The notes beneath the pieces are model-generated. The model made no database searches. It was not told the origin of the DNA and saw only the letters and a program-made list of their open reading frames with translations. DNA of 64,000 bases from Aphanomyces cochlioides (lineage: Eukaryota; Oomycota; Saprolegniomycetes; Saprolegniales; Verrucalvaceae), in the NCBI GenBank assembly GCA_019828595.1, contig JAHQRK010000007.1, positions 1,488,001 to 1,552,000 of the forward strand, written 5' to 3'. Each line of letters begins with the position of its first letter. The stretch's first letter is position 1. Both the position numbers and the translations under genes were made by a program. Of the stretch, positions 52,301-63,245 are shown in pieces.

Positions 52301-53525
52301 ATGAAGAAGTTGAAAGTTTGCTCAAGCGAAATATTGAAGATCGCATTCAACTCGTCGAAGCGGATATAAAAAAACTGAACATGCAAAACGACATCAACGT
52401 GGAAAGTTTGGGCCGCTTACAAGCCGAAAAGAGCATGGCAGAAAAATCCTTGGCAGAGACAGAAAGCTTTGGACGACAGATCCGAGAAAACATTAAATTC
52501 CGCAAACTGCAAGATGATATTGAGACAGCTAAAGAAGATTTAAGCTCTTTTCGAAGAAAAGTTGAGCAGCATGGCAATATCCAAGAGGCCGAAAATGCGT
52601 GGAGGAAAGCAAGTGCAAAGTTAACGTCAGCGAAAGAAGACCGCGCTAAACTAGTTGGGCATCAAGACAATCTACAAGAAAATATCAGGGAACTCCAAAG
52701 CCAACTAAGCCACCCGGATTTGAACAACATTGAAGAAAAGAAACGCAATCTTCTCATCGAATACGAAACAACTATGTTAGCAGTGTCCGACTTGGACAAA
52801 TATTACAAGGCCCTGGATATTTCTTTGATGGAATTTCACTCCAGAAAGATTGAAGAAATCAATGCGATTATTCGAAGTTTGTGGCAAATCACCTATCGTG
52901 GTCAAGATATTGACACGATTGAAATTGTTAGTGGTCAAGATAGTAGCGACTCCAAATCCAAGCGCTCCTATAATTACCGAGTTGTAATGCGAAAAGACAG
53001 CGCAATGCTAGACATGAGGGGTCGATGCAGTGCTGGCCAAAAGGTATGACATGGATCGTTTTCGTACTATATTCTTCGCGCAGGTTCTTGCTGGGTTAGT
53101 TATTCGTTTAGCTCTGGCGGAAACATTCTGCCTAAACTGTGGTATACTGGCACTGGATGAACCAACGACGAATTTGGACACGGCAAATAAAATGGGACTT
53201 GCACAGGCTATTTCTGAGTATGAACTACCTCGATTTCAATGCCTCATATTCTGGTAGTATTTTAATCGCACGAGAAAAACAGCAAAATTTTCAGCTTATT
53301 TGCATCACCCACGATGAAGAATTTGTTCAAATGCTGAACAGATCACAAATGCTGGGAGGCTCTCGACCTGAATACTTCTGGACTGTAAGCCGCGAAGAAA
53401 TGTAAGATTTCCTCTACACAAAAAAATTCTAACGTGATTCTAGTGCCCCACGATATTTTGTCAGCAAAATTGATAAGCGTCCTTGGAGCAGTGATTTCGT
53501 GTATCGTCCTGCCGACGATATTTAA
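49317..53525 (+). CDS. RAD50: DNA repair protein RAD50
   Basis: Five exons resolved: 49317-49425, 49472-53043, 53084-53217, 53258-53401, 53444-53525 (4041 nt, 1346 aa); all introns are GT-AG of 40-46 nt. The Walker A motif GANGCGKT (residues 34-41) is created by splicing across intron 1. There are long coiled-coil arms on both sides of a zinc hook CPLC (about residue 696), and the C-terminal signature [20 protein letters not shown], Walker [13 protein letters not shown] and ICITHDEEF. It is the ATPase of the MRE11-RAD50-NBS1 complex that tethers and processes DNA ends. Length close to the family norm (about 1300). Confidence 0.95.
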
Positions 53526-53856
53526 CCGCCTTGCGCAAATATTATTTGACTTGAACATTCGAAGTCTCATTCTCGTGGATTAATTCAAGTTTTACTGCTT
53601 GAACCTCTTGAATCAAAGATACAATCCCATATTCGACACGAAGTTATCTCAAAGATGCACATACAACTTTGATTATTCGAGACTCATCATAGAATTGCAG
53701 TACTCCAATTATGTAGAGCTTAAAGCGAATTCTGCATTATTTGTGTGGGCAAAATCTTGTAAGTTAATTTGAGTTCGATTATTTGCTTGAGGGTAGTTCG
53801 AAACTGAGTGCACAATTTGTTTCAATAGCAAGCGGAAATTGAGCACACGTCCAAGT
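53526..53856. other. Convergent intergenic region, nothing recognised
   Basis: About 330 bp between the RAD50 stop and the stop of the next gene; no feature seen. Confidence 0.4.
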
Positions 53857-54582
53857 TTATGAATCTCCATTCAACTCATGGCCGTCGTATGTTAGGACCA
53901 ACATTGCCTTGTTATCTACAAACATCGTGCCTGGTACAAGTTTGGGAAGACGACGCCTTGCTGGAGGATTCATATCAAATTCAATTATGACGCCATCCAC
54001 GATCGTCACTCGGATTGCAGGATTCTTCATTTGGCTAAAAAATCTATCCATCACAAACTTAGAAAATAGTAGAATTCGCACTAGTACCTCTTCGCATAGA
54101 CACTGTAACCTGAGGCGCTTGCAAAGACACCAACAACCGAATGGACTTGGGAGCTTAGGACGCCCTCAAATTCTCTCAGGTATGCAACTCCTGTGGGTTT
54201 TGCCTCATGTTTGCATTGTGTTACAAGAGGCACTTTCATGTCAGGAAGATTCCATTCGCCCTGTCACCGCATAAAACCATTGCGATGAGTTCGGTGAACC
54301 TACATGATGATCAATGCCACCGTCGGCGGATTTTGATGTGGGTGTAAGTTTGCACTTGTACTGCTCTAGAACACTGGCGACTTGAGTTTCGTATGCAAAA
54401 CCTTTCTCAACGGCGTTGAGCTCTTGGCCACAGTTTGAGCTCCACTGTCGAGATTGAGCTGCCGAGAGCTTGCATACGCAGCTAGGTCGAATTGGAAGTG
54501 CAGCCCACCATTGTCGCCTTGACAAGCGGTATGTTTGAGCACGCATCTTCCTTTCCTGTGGCAATTTTATCCGTTGAGCCAA
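53857..54582 (-). CDS. Restriction-endonuclease-fold protein, Rrg7-like (likely mitochondrial)
   Basis: Three exons: complement(54582..54304, 54260..54088, 54043..53857), 639 nt, 212 aa. The splice pattern restores a conserved core: FAYETQVASVLEQY, then SADGGIDHHGEWNLP (D-x-GID), TQCKHEAKP (QCK) and LREFEGVL. This pattern matches the PD-(D/E)XK-like family around yeast Rrg7 (respiratory growth). The N-terminus is rich in Arg/Gln/Trp/Ala with no acidic residues, typical of a mitochondrial presequence; Met13 could be the actual start. A nuclease role is possible but unproven. Confidence 0.75.
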
Positions 54583-54613
54583 TCAGCCAAGTGGAAATGA
54601 GCCGGTAAGGTCT

Positions 54614-55055
54614 TTTACAGGTCAATTTCGGGTCAGGTCACATATTAGGTCACATGACAATATTGAAGATATCTCCACCACCAGGAAGAGTTAGAGCGCC
54701 ATACTTTGTCATTCCCTAGCAGGCCTCATCAGGGTGGCGGCACGGCCTTGCGGCCTACCTGCCGCCTTGCCCGATGAGAGAAAATATAAAGAAACCCCTT
54801 TTTGGTGCACGTTGGGGGCTCCCTCCTCCGAGTCATCCGCCTGCAGAAATTTTTTCACTCAACCTCCGCTTCGCTGCGGTGAGCGCAATTTTCTGGGCGG
54901 ATGTCTGACGTCGTCCGCGCAGTTTAAGGCTTTGCCATTGCAGTTTGAATGAGAAAAACCTAAAATCTGATCAGAAAGTCGAATAAAACCAGTAAAAACC
55001 TAGAAAGAACCTGTGACCTGCACCCGTGACCCTGACCCAAAATTGACCTGTAAAG
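54614..55055. mobile_element. MITE-like element with about 30-bp inverted ends
   Basis: The ends read TTTACAGGTCAATTTCGGGT (left) and, inverted, TTTACAGGTCAATTTTGGGT (right), each followed by AGGTCAC/AGGGTCAC repeats. No coding capacity; the interior includes GGTCAC-rich and GCCTTGCGGCC-type sequence. No target duplication was certain. Class undetermined. Confidence 0.6.
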
Positions 55056-55100
55056 GATTCTTCCAATGAGCCAATAGGCATGTGACTTGTCGTTAAACGG

Positions 55101-56808
55101 ATGATCACCTCAGTGCTTGTATTTGCGCGACAGCTTCTGCACCATGCTCGCCAAACGAGAGAGGCGAAGAAGTATGCCGTTTTCGTCTACATTATGCACC
55201 TCGCTCATTTTGCATTGGCGGCGAGAAAACCAAATTTGACCCACAGCAACAGTGAATTGATCAAGCGCTTGTTGACAAGATGCTGGTTCTTGCGTAAGAC
55301 GTCGGGTCTAACTGCTAAGGTCTCATTGCGTCCATGTAGGAGAGGAGTATCATCCGACGTGGTATTTGCTGAACAACGGGTATTCAGCTCGTGGGTGATT
55401 CAATCAATCAGAGTCGTAGGCACCTGCACACCATCATGGTTGCTCTTTCGCAGAGTCATCCGCGGATTCAATATGACAGAGAAATATTCACTCTTAACGA
55501 CGGCGGCATTGTCTCGTTAGACTGGGCGACTCCTCATGAGAAACAAGACCGTCCGACTGTTGTACGGAATGTGATATCGCTCGCTTCACATTAACTCTCA
55601 TGCAGGTGATGCTCCATGGATTGACAGGAGGCAGCCATGACGTACGTGTCTTCACTAAAACGCATTCTAAGGAAAGTGGATCGTAGAACTACGTGTGTGT
55701 GGCGGTCGATAAGTTGGTTCGAGCTGGATGGCAAGTCGTTGTCATGAATGCCCGAGGTTGTGCACAGACTCCAGTTCTTACGCCAAAGGTACATCCCCGC
55801 CTGGAAGCTTCATTCACCACGCATTCGCAGCTCTTTTGTGCTGCGTACACCGATGACTTGCGCCAAGTTGTGGCTATGCTGCGTGCCAAAGTAGTTCCAA
55901 CCGCTTCGTTGGTTTCTGTTGGCTTTTCGTTGGGCTCAAACATCATGGTTAAGTACATTGGTGAAGAAGGCGAGCGATGTCCATTGACGGCAGCAGTTTC
56001 CGTTGGAAACCCCTACGATATCGTCGAATGCACTCGCAACTTGACGCATTCACTTCTGCCACGATTGTTGTACAGCGGCGAGATGGCCAAAGGTTTAGTG
56101 AGCCTCTTCTTCGAAAGAGTTGTTCAATTCTATCGATACTCTAACTAATGTGGCTATCTAGAGTAATGCTCATGAAAAGTTTGCGACCTATCCTGCGATC
56201 GACTTGGCAAAAATTCGCCAAGTCCGAACTCCGTCGGAGTTTGACGAGGACGTCACCCGTCGGATCTTTGGGTTAGCACCACAATCGCAACGCAGTATTA
56301 ACTTCTGTTGTAGTTACGATACCGTGAGTGAGTTCTATCGCGACGCATCGTGCGCTCAATGTAAACAATGCCGCTGCCAATCTTACCTAAACTTCTGCCT
56401 ACAGATCTCAAGCGTGTGCGTATTCCATTGCTTTGCCTTACTGCCGATGACGATCCAATTTGTGTTGACCGGTCGACGCCTCACGACGATGTCAAAGCGA
56501 GCGATTATATCATTCTAGCGACGACCACAACAGGAGGCCATTTGGGCTTTTATAGCGGCAACAATCCATTCGAAACTCCCGATCAATGGTCCTCCAACGC
56601 GATTGTACACTTTTGCCGAGCTGTCGATGTGCCACTCGATGGAGCAGATGAAGACGAGTTAGATGCGTCTGAAGTTCCAACTACCAAGAGCGACTTACAG
56701 GACCAAGAGATTCCAGTTCTCCACGTCGCTGGAGCAATTTTTGCCGTCGCTTGCGTCGTTCAAGCGGTGAAATGGCGCCATTCTCTCCATAAGAGATGGT
56801 GGATGTGA
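55101..56808 (+). CDS. Alpha/beta hydrolase, YheT/ABHD1-3 type, copy 1
   Basis: Multi-exon gene starting at ATG 55101; introns of about 45-60 nt. The N-terminus has a hydrophobic segment (FVYIMHLAHFALAA) that may anchor it to membranes. The catalytic triad is visible: nucleophile Ser in [13 protein letters not shown] (GxSxG), Asp in LTADDDPIC and His in TTGGHLGFY. The oxyanion region VMLHGLTGG precedes NARGCA. Family members are lipid esterases/lipases, possibly at membranes; substrate unknown. The C-terminal RHSLHKRWWM is shared with copy 2. Confidence 0.85.
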
Positions 56809-56904
56809 CATTTTGCATACGAATCATAATAGAGTTTCCGGTTATTATCCGGATAGACAAGCCATTCCGATGATATCATAATAAAATCAGCGACACCACT
56901 CGGC

Positions 56905-58670
56905 ATGGAGAGGAAGGCCATGGAAGTATGGCGCCAAGTCGTTGAGATGGCGGAGAAAGATCGAATGGTTAAGAAGTATACCTTCTTTCTCAACGTGCTC
57001 AATTATCTGCATTTCGCATGGACAGCAATGAAGCCATCCTTGACGTATCGTCAAGAGAATTCACGAGTGCATGAGTTGGTTCGGAAATGCTCTCTCCTCG
57101 GTACGTTTGGCGAGCAAGCTATGCCGTGCTTATCATCCATGTAGCTCAGAAGTACCACCCGACATGGTATCTGTTCAACAACGGGTGCTGCACTCCACGT
57201 TTTGACGAGATTCATGACGTTGACGTCGTAGACATTTGCACACGATCTTCCTCTCCATGCTTGAATCGCACCCAAAAATCAACTACCAACGACAAATGGT
57301 TCCGCTCTCGGACGGCGGCGTTGTTTCGCTAGACTGGGCAATTCCTCCGGGCGTCGACCCATCAAACGAAATCAATTGCCTGGATGTGCCCACTGTGGTT
57401 TGGACTCAACTCTAGCTGTCAATCTGAATCTTTGACGCAGGTTATCTTCCATGGACTCACAGGTGGCAGTGGTGATGTAAGTTAGCATCGAAGTTGAATA
57501 TTTGACTCGTGATTAGAATTACGTCTGTGTTGCCGTCGAAAAATTGCTTCGACAAGGATGGCGAGTTGTTGTGATGAACGCTCGTGGATGCGCCAAGACT
57601 CCTGTCCTCACCGCAAGGGTACAATATTCACACTTCTTCCCCGTAATTTTGACGTCCTAGCTATTTTGTGGTGCTTACACGAACGACGTCCGTGAAGTAG
57701 TCGCTTGTTTGCGAAAGAATCATGTACCTACAGCTCCTCTTATTTCCGTCGGTTTTTCATTGGGCTCGAACATCATGGTCAAGTACATTGGTGAAGAAGG
57801 CGAAAAATGCCAGCTAACAGCCGCCGTTTCTGTCGGCAACCCGTATGATTTCCTCTGCAACAGCCGCAATATGAACTTTTCGTTCGTCCACAACCTCATC
57901 TACAATGGACCTCTTGCCACGAATCTGAAGAATCTCTTCTTTGTGCGCGTATGGCTCTGCTTTATCCATCATCTTCTCACTGCGTAGTAGTCGAATGCCC
58001 ACGAACATTTTATCAACCATCCAGAGATTGATCTCGAGGCAATCAAGGCGAGCGTTCGCGTTTCCGATTTTGATGAGCACTTGACCCGCCGCGCATTTGG
58101 GTAGAACGCGCGCGCTTCATCTCTTGTGTGGATCTCATGATTTCTCTAGGTATGCATCCACGAGCGACTATTATCGCGATGCGTCGAGCAATCAATGTTT
58201 GTTTGAGACTGTTTGTGATTTTTAACATGATGGAAATAGATTTGAAGCATATCAAGATCCCACTGCTTTTGCTGACAGCCAAAGACGATCCTATTTGCAT
58301 TCACATAGCGACACCGTACGATGATGTTGCCGCCAACCCCAACATAATCTTGGCAGTCACCGATACTGGTGGCCACCTGGGTTTCTTCTCGGGCAATAGC
58401 TTTCTGAAAGCGCCTGACATGTGGTCATCAAATGTGATCGTCCAGTTTTGCAATGCAATCGATGATAAATCGATGAGAAAGCCTATCATGGAGGAGCACC
58501 TTGAATCGTTCGACAAAGAAAGCCACGTTAGCGAAGAGATTACGAAGGTTGCTTCCGTTGAGGACGACAATGTTTCCTTGAATCGAGTTGCCTCGATCGT
58601 TCTCGGCCTTTCGATCTTGCATTTCGCAATCAAACATCGGCACTTGATCCATAAAAAATGGTGGCATTGA
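56905..58670 (+). CDS. Alpha/beta hydrolase, YheT/ABHD1-3 type, copy 2 (tandem)
   Basis: Starts at ATG 56905, 97 bp after copy 1, in the same orientation; exon structure parallels copy 1 (for example KCSLL joined to [14 protein letters not shown]). Triad: Ser in [13 protein letters not shown], Asp in LTAKDDPIC, His in TGGHLGFF. It ends [11 protein letters not shown]. It overlaps the convergent MZT1 gene by 41 bp at its 3' end. The most likely origin is tandem duplication of copy 1. Confidence 0.85.
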
Positions 58671-59002
58671 TCACGAGACTAATATTGAAATTGCTTGTCG
58701 CTCGTTCGGCTTGGTTCCTGTGCGAACTCCCCGTAAGCATGCTCACACAATCAAGACTTACTGTCGCTTTGCTTGATGTCGACTTGCGCATTTCCTTCAC
58801 AGCCGCAGCAAGCGCTTCAGGATTCACACCTTTTTCAACGAGGGCAATGAGAATGCTCAAGGATTCGCGGTCGAGTCCCGTATTTAAAAGGCGAGAAAGC
58901 TCATAAACAGCTAAGAGATGACAATAGCTCAACCCAGCATGTCGTTGAAGACGTACTCTCAAAGGCTTCCTTTCCAGGACCGATTTCGCCGCCCATGTCC
59001 AT
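58630..59002 (-). CDS. MZT1: Mitotic-spindle organizing protein 1 (MOZART1)
   Basis: Two exons: complement(59002..58957, 58910..58630), 327 nt, 108 aa, one 46-nt intron. Splicing yields [20 protein letters not shown]...[20 protein letters not shown], the MOZART1 signature. The protein binds gamma-tubulin complex components and helps recruit them to centrosomes and spindle poles. The extra C-terminal tail (about 40 aa) is longer than usual and not conserved-looking. Its 3' end overlaps hydrolase copy 2 by 41 bp in convergent orientation, and its start lies 127 bp from the BAG-domain gene. Confidence 0.93.
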
Positions 59003-59128
59003 GATTCCTCTCTGAGGTACCTTGTAAGTTCGACAATGATCGCACTTGATGTGGTATCATTTCTCGAAATCTCGTGAAATTCCATCGTCAAAGATGCGCC
59101 TGAACATGTACTCCCACCATTATTCGAT

Positions 59129-60103
59129 TTGATCAGCGACACAACGACCATGACGAGGAACATAAAAGCTATTGAGCAACTGTCCTCAATCCACGAAGAA
59201 CTGAGACGTATCCAAGACGTGCTGGAGTCGCGTCTTCCTACTCAGTACAAGCTTGTTGCTACTGAGATCGCAGCAGCCAAATGGCTCTCCTTAATTGACA
59301 ACGACAAGGCCAAGTCCCGAGAAAAGGCATGCAGCTTTCGGGCGAAAAATTACCGCTATCGTGTGTTGGAACAAGCTGAACGACTGACTCGTTTACTATG
59401 CGAATTGGACGTGATCGAAAGCGATGGAGATGAAGAGATCCGAAAACAGCGAAAACAAACTGTGCTGTCAGTTCAAGGGAAGCTGGACATTGCAGACACG
59501 ATGAAACTCCAGTGCGATCGCTTGTTGGATTTTCATCAACGAATGTTGTTAGCACCCTCTCGGCCACCCTCAACTATCCAAACTCAGAGCTCACCCGCCG
59601 CTGACACCACGGATCACGATAATGAAGACATGGAGGAAGAAGACGACAACGCAAGTGACACCAGTGAAGCCATGAGTAAAGAAGAAGAAGAAAAGATGGA
59701 TCACATGGGCAAGTTGCCAATGTGGAAGCCGAAGTGGGAAATGTATGAAAGCGCAGACGATTCAAATCACTTGGTGGCCAATCTTGCTGGTGTAAACCTC
59801 GATCGCCATTTGGACATTCGCGTTCATGGAGACACATTGAGATTGAGCGGAATCAAACTGCCATCTAAGAAGGACTTACACATTCAGCCATGGTTTGCCC
59901 CACGACAGCCATCCCTTGGCCGCTTCACCATTGAGGAAACATTTCCTCGGCGGTATTTCAACCTGAGTAATGCGACTGTGTGCAGACTACCAAACGGCCA
60001 CGTGGATATTCGTGTACCACGTCGACGAGTACGTCAGCGTGTTGCTCCACATATGCGATCGCAATGGCCGGCAGCTTTAACTGACTTCGGGCTTGCATGG
60101 TAA
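59129..60103 (+). CDS. BAG-domain protein with C-terminal CS/HSP20-like region
   Basis: 324 aa, intronless; Met at 59150 is an alternative start. Residues about 20-135 look like a BAG domain: helices with [13 protein letters not shown], then [31 protein letters not shown], fitting the third helix that contacts Hsp70's ATPase lobe. An acidic linker follows ([13 protein letters not shown]), then a beta-rich segment ([20 protein letters not shown], then DIRVPRR) resembling HSP20/CS domains. A co-chaperone acting with Hsp70 is inferred. It is divergent from MZT1. Confidence 0.72.
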   Translation: MISDTTTMTRNIKAIEQLSSIHEELRRIQDVLESRLPTQYKLVATEIAAAKWLSLIDNDKAKSREKACSFRAKNYRYRVLEQAERLTRLLCELDVIESDGDEEIRKQRKQTVLSVQGKLDIADTMKLQCDRLLDFHQRMLLAPSRPPSTIQTQSSPAADTTDHDNEDMEEEDDNASDTSEAMSKEEEEKMDHMGKLPMWKPKWEMYESADDSNHLVANLAGVNLDRHLDIRVHGDTLRLSGIKLPSKKDLHIQPWFAPRQPSLGRFTIEETFPRRYFNLSNATVCRLPNGHVDIRVPRRRVRQRVAPHMRSQWPAALTDFGLAW

Positions 60104-60375
60104 AAGAGTTTGGGAATATTATCGATTTGATACAAATTTTGGGTTGGTGCTCAATCGAATCGCGCCGGCAAATCGATCCGCAAACCGATCCCATAGATTT
60201 CATTGGCTGATTCGAAAAAAAGTACCATATTTTGTCAAATTAGTCGAAATTTTTCGATTATTAGCCAATCAAATGGCTTAAAACAAATTTGGAACGATTG
60301 AACAAACCGCGCCTAATTGGGAAATTTCCCCAAAAAGCACAATATTGTTATGTAATTTATTGAATTCACCATGAT
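60104..60375. other. Intergenic, nothing recognised
   Basis: About 270 bp between the BAG gene and the foldback repeat, with ATTGG boxes but no gene. Confidence 0.35.
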
Positions 60376-60940
60376 TAAGGGTGCTTCTGGCAAAAATTCA
60401 GAATCAATATGCCATTTTCAGCTAAATTGGGATCAATGATTTATGGCATATTCAAAATGGAGGTAAAACCTCCATCTCGTAAAATGGCATTTTGGGAGCC
60501 TCCAGTGAGTATATCCCAACCGAAAATATAGGATTTGGTGCAAACTCTCTGAGATAATCAAGGTCATATTTTGACCTCACGTCAATTATTGAATTTGGCC
60601 TCAAAAATGGCATTTTGGACCTATTTAGGGCCGTCTGGCAACCGAAAATATTACAATAAATAGGCCCAAAATGCCATTTTGAGGCCAAATTCAATAATTG
60701 ACGTGAGGTCAAAATATGACCTTGATTATCTCAGAGAGTTTGCACCAAATCCTATATTTTCGGTTGGGATATACTCACTGGAGGCTCCCAATATGCCATT
60801 TTACGAGATGGAGGTTTTACCTCCATTTTGAATATGCCATAAATCGTTGATCCCAATTTAGCTGAAAATGGCATTTTGATTTTGAAATTTTGCTAGACGC
60901 ACCCTTATTGTAATATTTTCGGTTGCCAGACTGGCCCTAA
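60376..60940. repeat. Large foldback palindrome with a nested TIR element
   Basis: Arms of about 243 bp (60376-60619 and 60665-60907) are inverted copies of each other with few differences, around a loop of about 45 bp. The loop contains GGGCCGTCTGGCAACCGAAA (60628 on), which reappears inverted at 60902-60937 (ending GGTTGCCAGACTGGCCC), flanked by TTA on the left and TAA on the right. That second pair looks like the TIRs of a Harbinger-type MITE. The DNA or its transcript would fold into a long hairpin. Confidence 0.88.
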
Positions 60941-60975
60941 GCATTTCAGTTCATGTTACATGTACAAGACCATTG

Positions 60976-62856
60976 TCATCCAGTGTTGCACCACCACCAT
61001 CGTCCAACAATATGATCCACTTTGGAGTAGACAAAGTAGGCGCTAACGAAGGCTGCACCGAGACTGACAACTTGGTGCATCGGAACTCCATCGCAGAGTA
61101 TGAGCTCGTCCATAAGGTCATCCTGCATGCCTTGTTGCTGCTGATGAGACTGTAGAAGCACTGGTTGGTCTTCTAAGCCAGGCGGTATAGGAGAGATCTT
61201 TAGGAAAGATGGATCCTCGTCGTCGGACGTCGATATCTTGTACTCCACTTTGCTTGTTGGTTTCGACGTCTTCTCCGGTTGAATTCGGTTGAGGAGGAGG
61301 TCTGTGACAACATCGCAGTACTGCGCAACAGCTTGAACTGACCAAGTTTCAGGGTACGAAAAGATGTTGTTGCCAGTAAAGAAACCAAGATGACCTCCAC
61401 GATGCGTCATGGCTAATATTATGTTCTCGTTGGCCAAACAGTCGTCGATTGGAACCGCTGTATGGACACAGACAGGGTCGTCTTTAGCTGATAGGCACAA
61501 GAGCGGAATTTTGACATTAAGAACATCTACCGAGCATGTGAGTTGATATTCGACCTAACAAGAAGTACAAGGGGTAGACGAGCAGTCTCGGTAATATTCA
61601 TTGACACTGCGATACCTGTTCAAGAAGATTGTTATGGACTTTGATCGATGAATCGTACCCAAAGACTTTACGCGTCATAATTTGATCGACATCCCACATC
61701 GTAGCGCACGATTTCATGGCTTTCAAATCAACTGTTGGGTGATTCACAAAGTGTTCATGGACGTTAGACTATTGACACATCAATAATTGCAATTTACCAC
61801 GAGCATACCTCTTCAAAGAAGAGCCGAAGGAATTTCTTGGTCATGGCTCGGTAGTAAACCATGTGCGTGGCATATGAATGGTGCATGTGACGAAAGATTT
61901 CCATGCCATCGAAGGGATTACCAACTGAAACTGCTGCGTTAATTTGGCATTTGTCACCTTCGCCCAAATATTTGACCAAGAGATTTGCACCAAGAGAGAA
62001 CCCCACAGCAAGCAGTGGAGCGTTTGGAATATGCTTTCGTCGAAGATGAGTGACAACTTGACGGATATCTCCAGTATCTGCCGCGTTAAACAACTAGAAA
62101 TCGTCAACAAGAAAAATGCCACACGTAAACGTACTCTAGGAGTAAGAACAGGAGTCTTTGCACAGCCTCGAGAATTCATGACAACGACGCGCCATCCATG
62201 CTGCATTAGTTCATCCGCAGCCTTGCGCATGTAGTTCTATGTACAGTAGAATGAATACAATATGATCAATTGCAGTACCTCCCAACTGCCACCGCAACTA
62301 CCATGGAGAAGCAGCTAGTAGTCATTTTCAATTACATGGGTCGAATGTATGCACGAAACTTACTATTGTGGGATGATCATGCTGTTGTTGGACATCAATT
62401 TGGGAAGGAGGAACCGCCCAATCAAGGGAAACCAGACCACCATCATCTAAATGCAGGAGCTCGCGGCAGTATGGTACCATGGGAAAGCGATTTCCCAGCG
62501 CCAAGAAGAACGTTTGCAGGTGTCTAAAATTTGTGACTTTCAAATATGTCTAGATCATCTTACCCATTGAAGAGATACCATGTCGGGTGATACTTTTCGA
62601 CTACAACAGCACAAATCATAAGTGTGTCCTGATACAGCTAGGATGGCAGCAAGATCCTACCCAAGAGCGAGCAGTTGTCAATCACTTGTTGTGTCATCGG
62701 GGTCTTTCGATAATACAACATTGGCTTCGACGCGGCCCAGTAGTAATGAAGGTAATTCAGCAGGCAGAGCAGGAAGTGATACTTCTTCCATTCGCGGTAC
62801 GTCGACAGGAACCTTATCATTGACTTCATGGACGTCATGGATGGGCGAGACTGCAT
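60976..62856 (-). CDS. Alpha/beta hydrolase, YheT/ABHD1-3 type, copy 3
   Basis: Multi-exon gene on the minus strand, ATG at 62856 (alternative Met within the first 15 codons). It has a hydrophobic N-terminal segment (FLLCLLNYLHYYWAA), then [18 protein letters not shown]. Triad: Ser in VGFSLGANLLVKY, Asp in LSAKDDPVC, His in RGGHLGFF. A Gln/Asp/Pro-rich linker precedes a hydrophobic C-terminal region (SLGAAFVSAYFVYSK), a possible second membrane segment, absent as such in copies 1 and 2. More diverged than these two are from each other. Confidence 0.83.
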
Positions 62857-63245
62857 GGTATTGCCTTGCGTACTTTAATGCAAAAGAACGACTGCAACTT
62901 GAACTGATAGAGGAATTCTCGTCAAATATATAGAATTCACTATTGGGGACTGTATAAATAATTCCCTCTTGAATTCTAGAAAAAAGATCATGGAGGCTGT
63001 AATGATGACTCGGTCAAGTACAGTAGCGCCGTCTGCGAGAGACAGAATCAGCGTCTATCCGCCACGTCCAGGAGAAAGGAATGGCGTCAGAACCTTCGAT
63101 AGATGGAGAGAGATCTCGGCGTCAGCGCTTACGTTTGCTCATGTGATATGGAAACCGAGATATCGAACCCAGCGCACAAGATATGCACCGTGACCCTTGA
63201 GCAATGTGGTTGGTAACCGAAGCGAGGGGAGTTGTCATTTTTGTC
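62857..63245. other. Divergent upstream region of hydrolase copy 3 and the LRR gene
   Basis: About 390 bp; short open frames only. Two near-identical GAATTC/TAGAATTC patches at about 62912-62975. Presumed promoters. Confidence 0.4.

Noticed and set aside
54734..54952. Short G+C-rich open frame within the 54.6-55.1 kb repeat
   Set aside because: It lies wholly inside the MITE-like element and shows no protein-like pattern.
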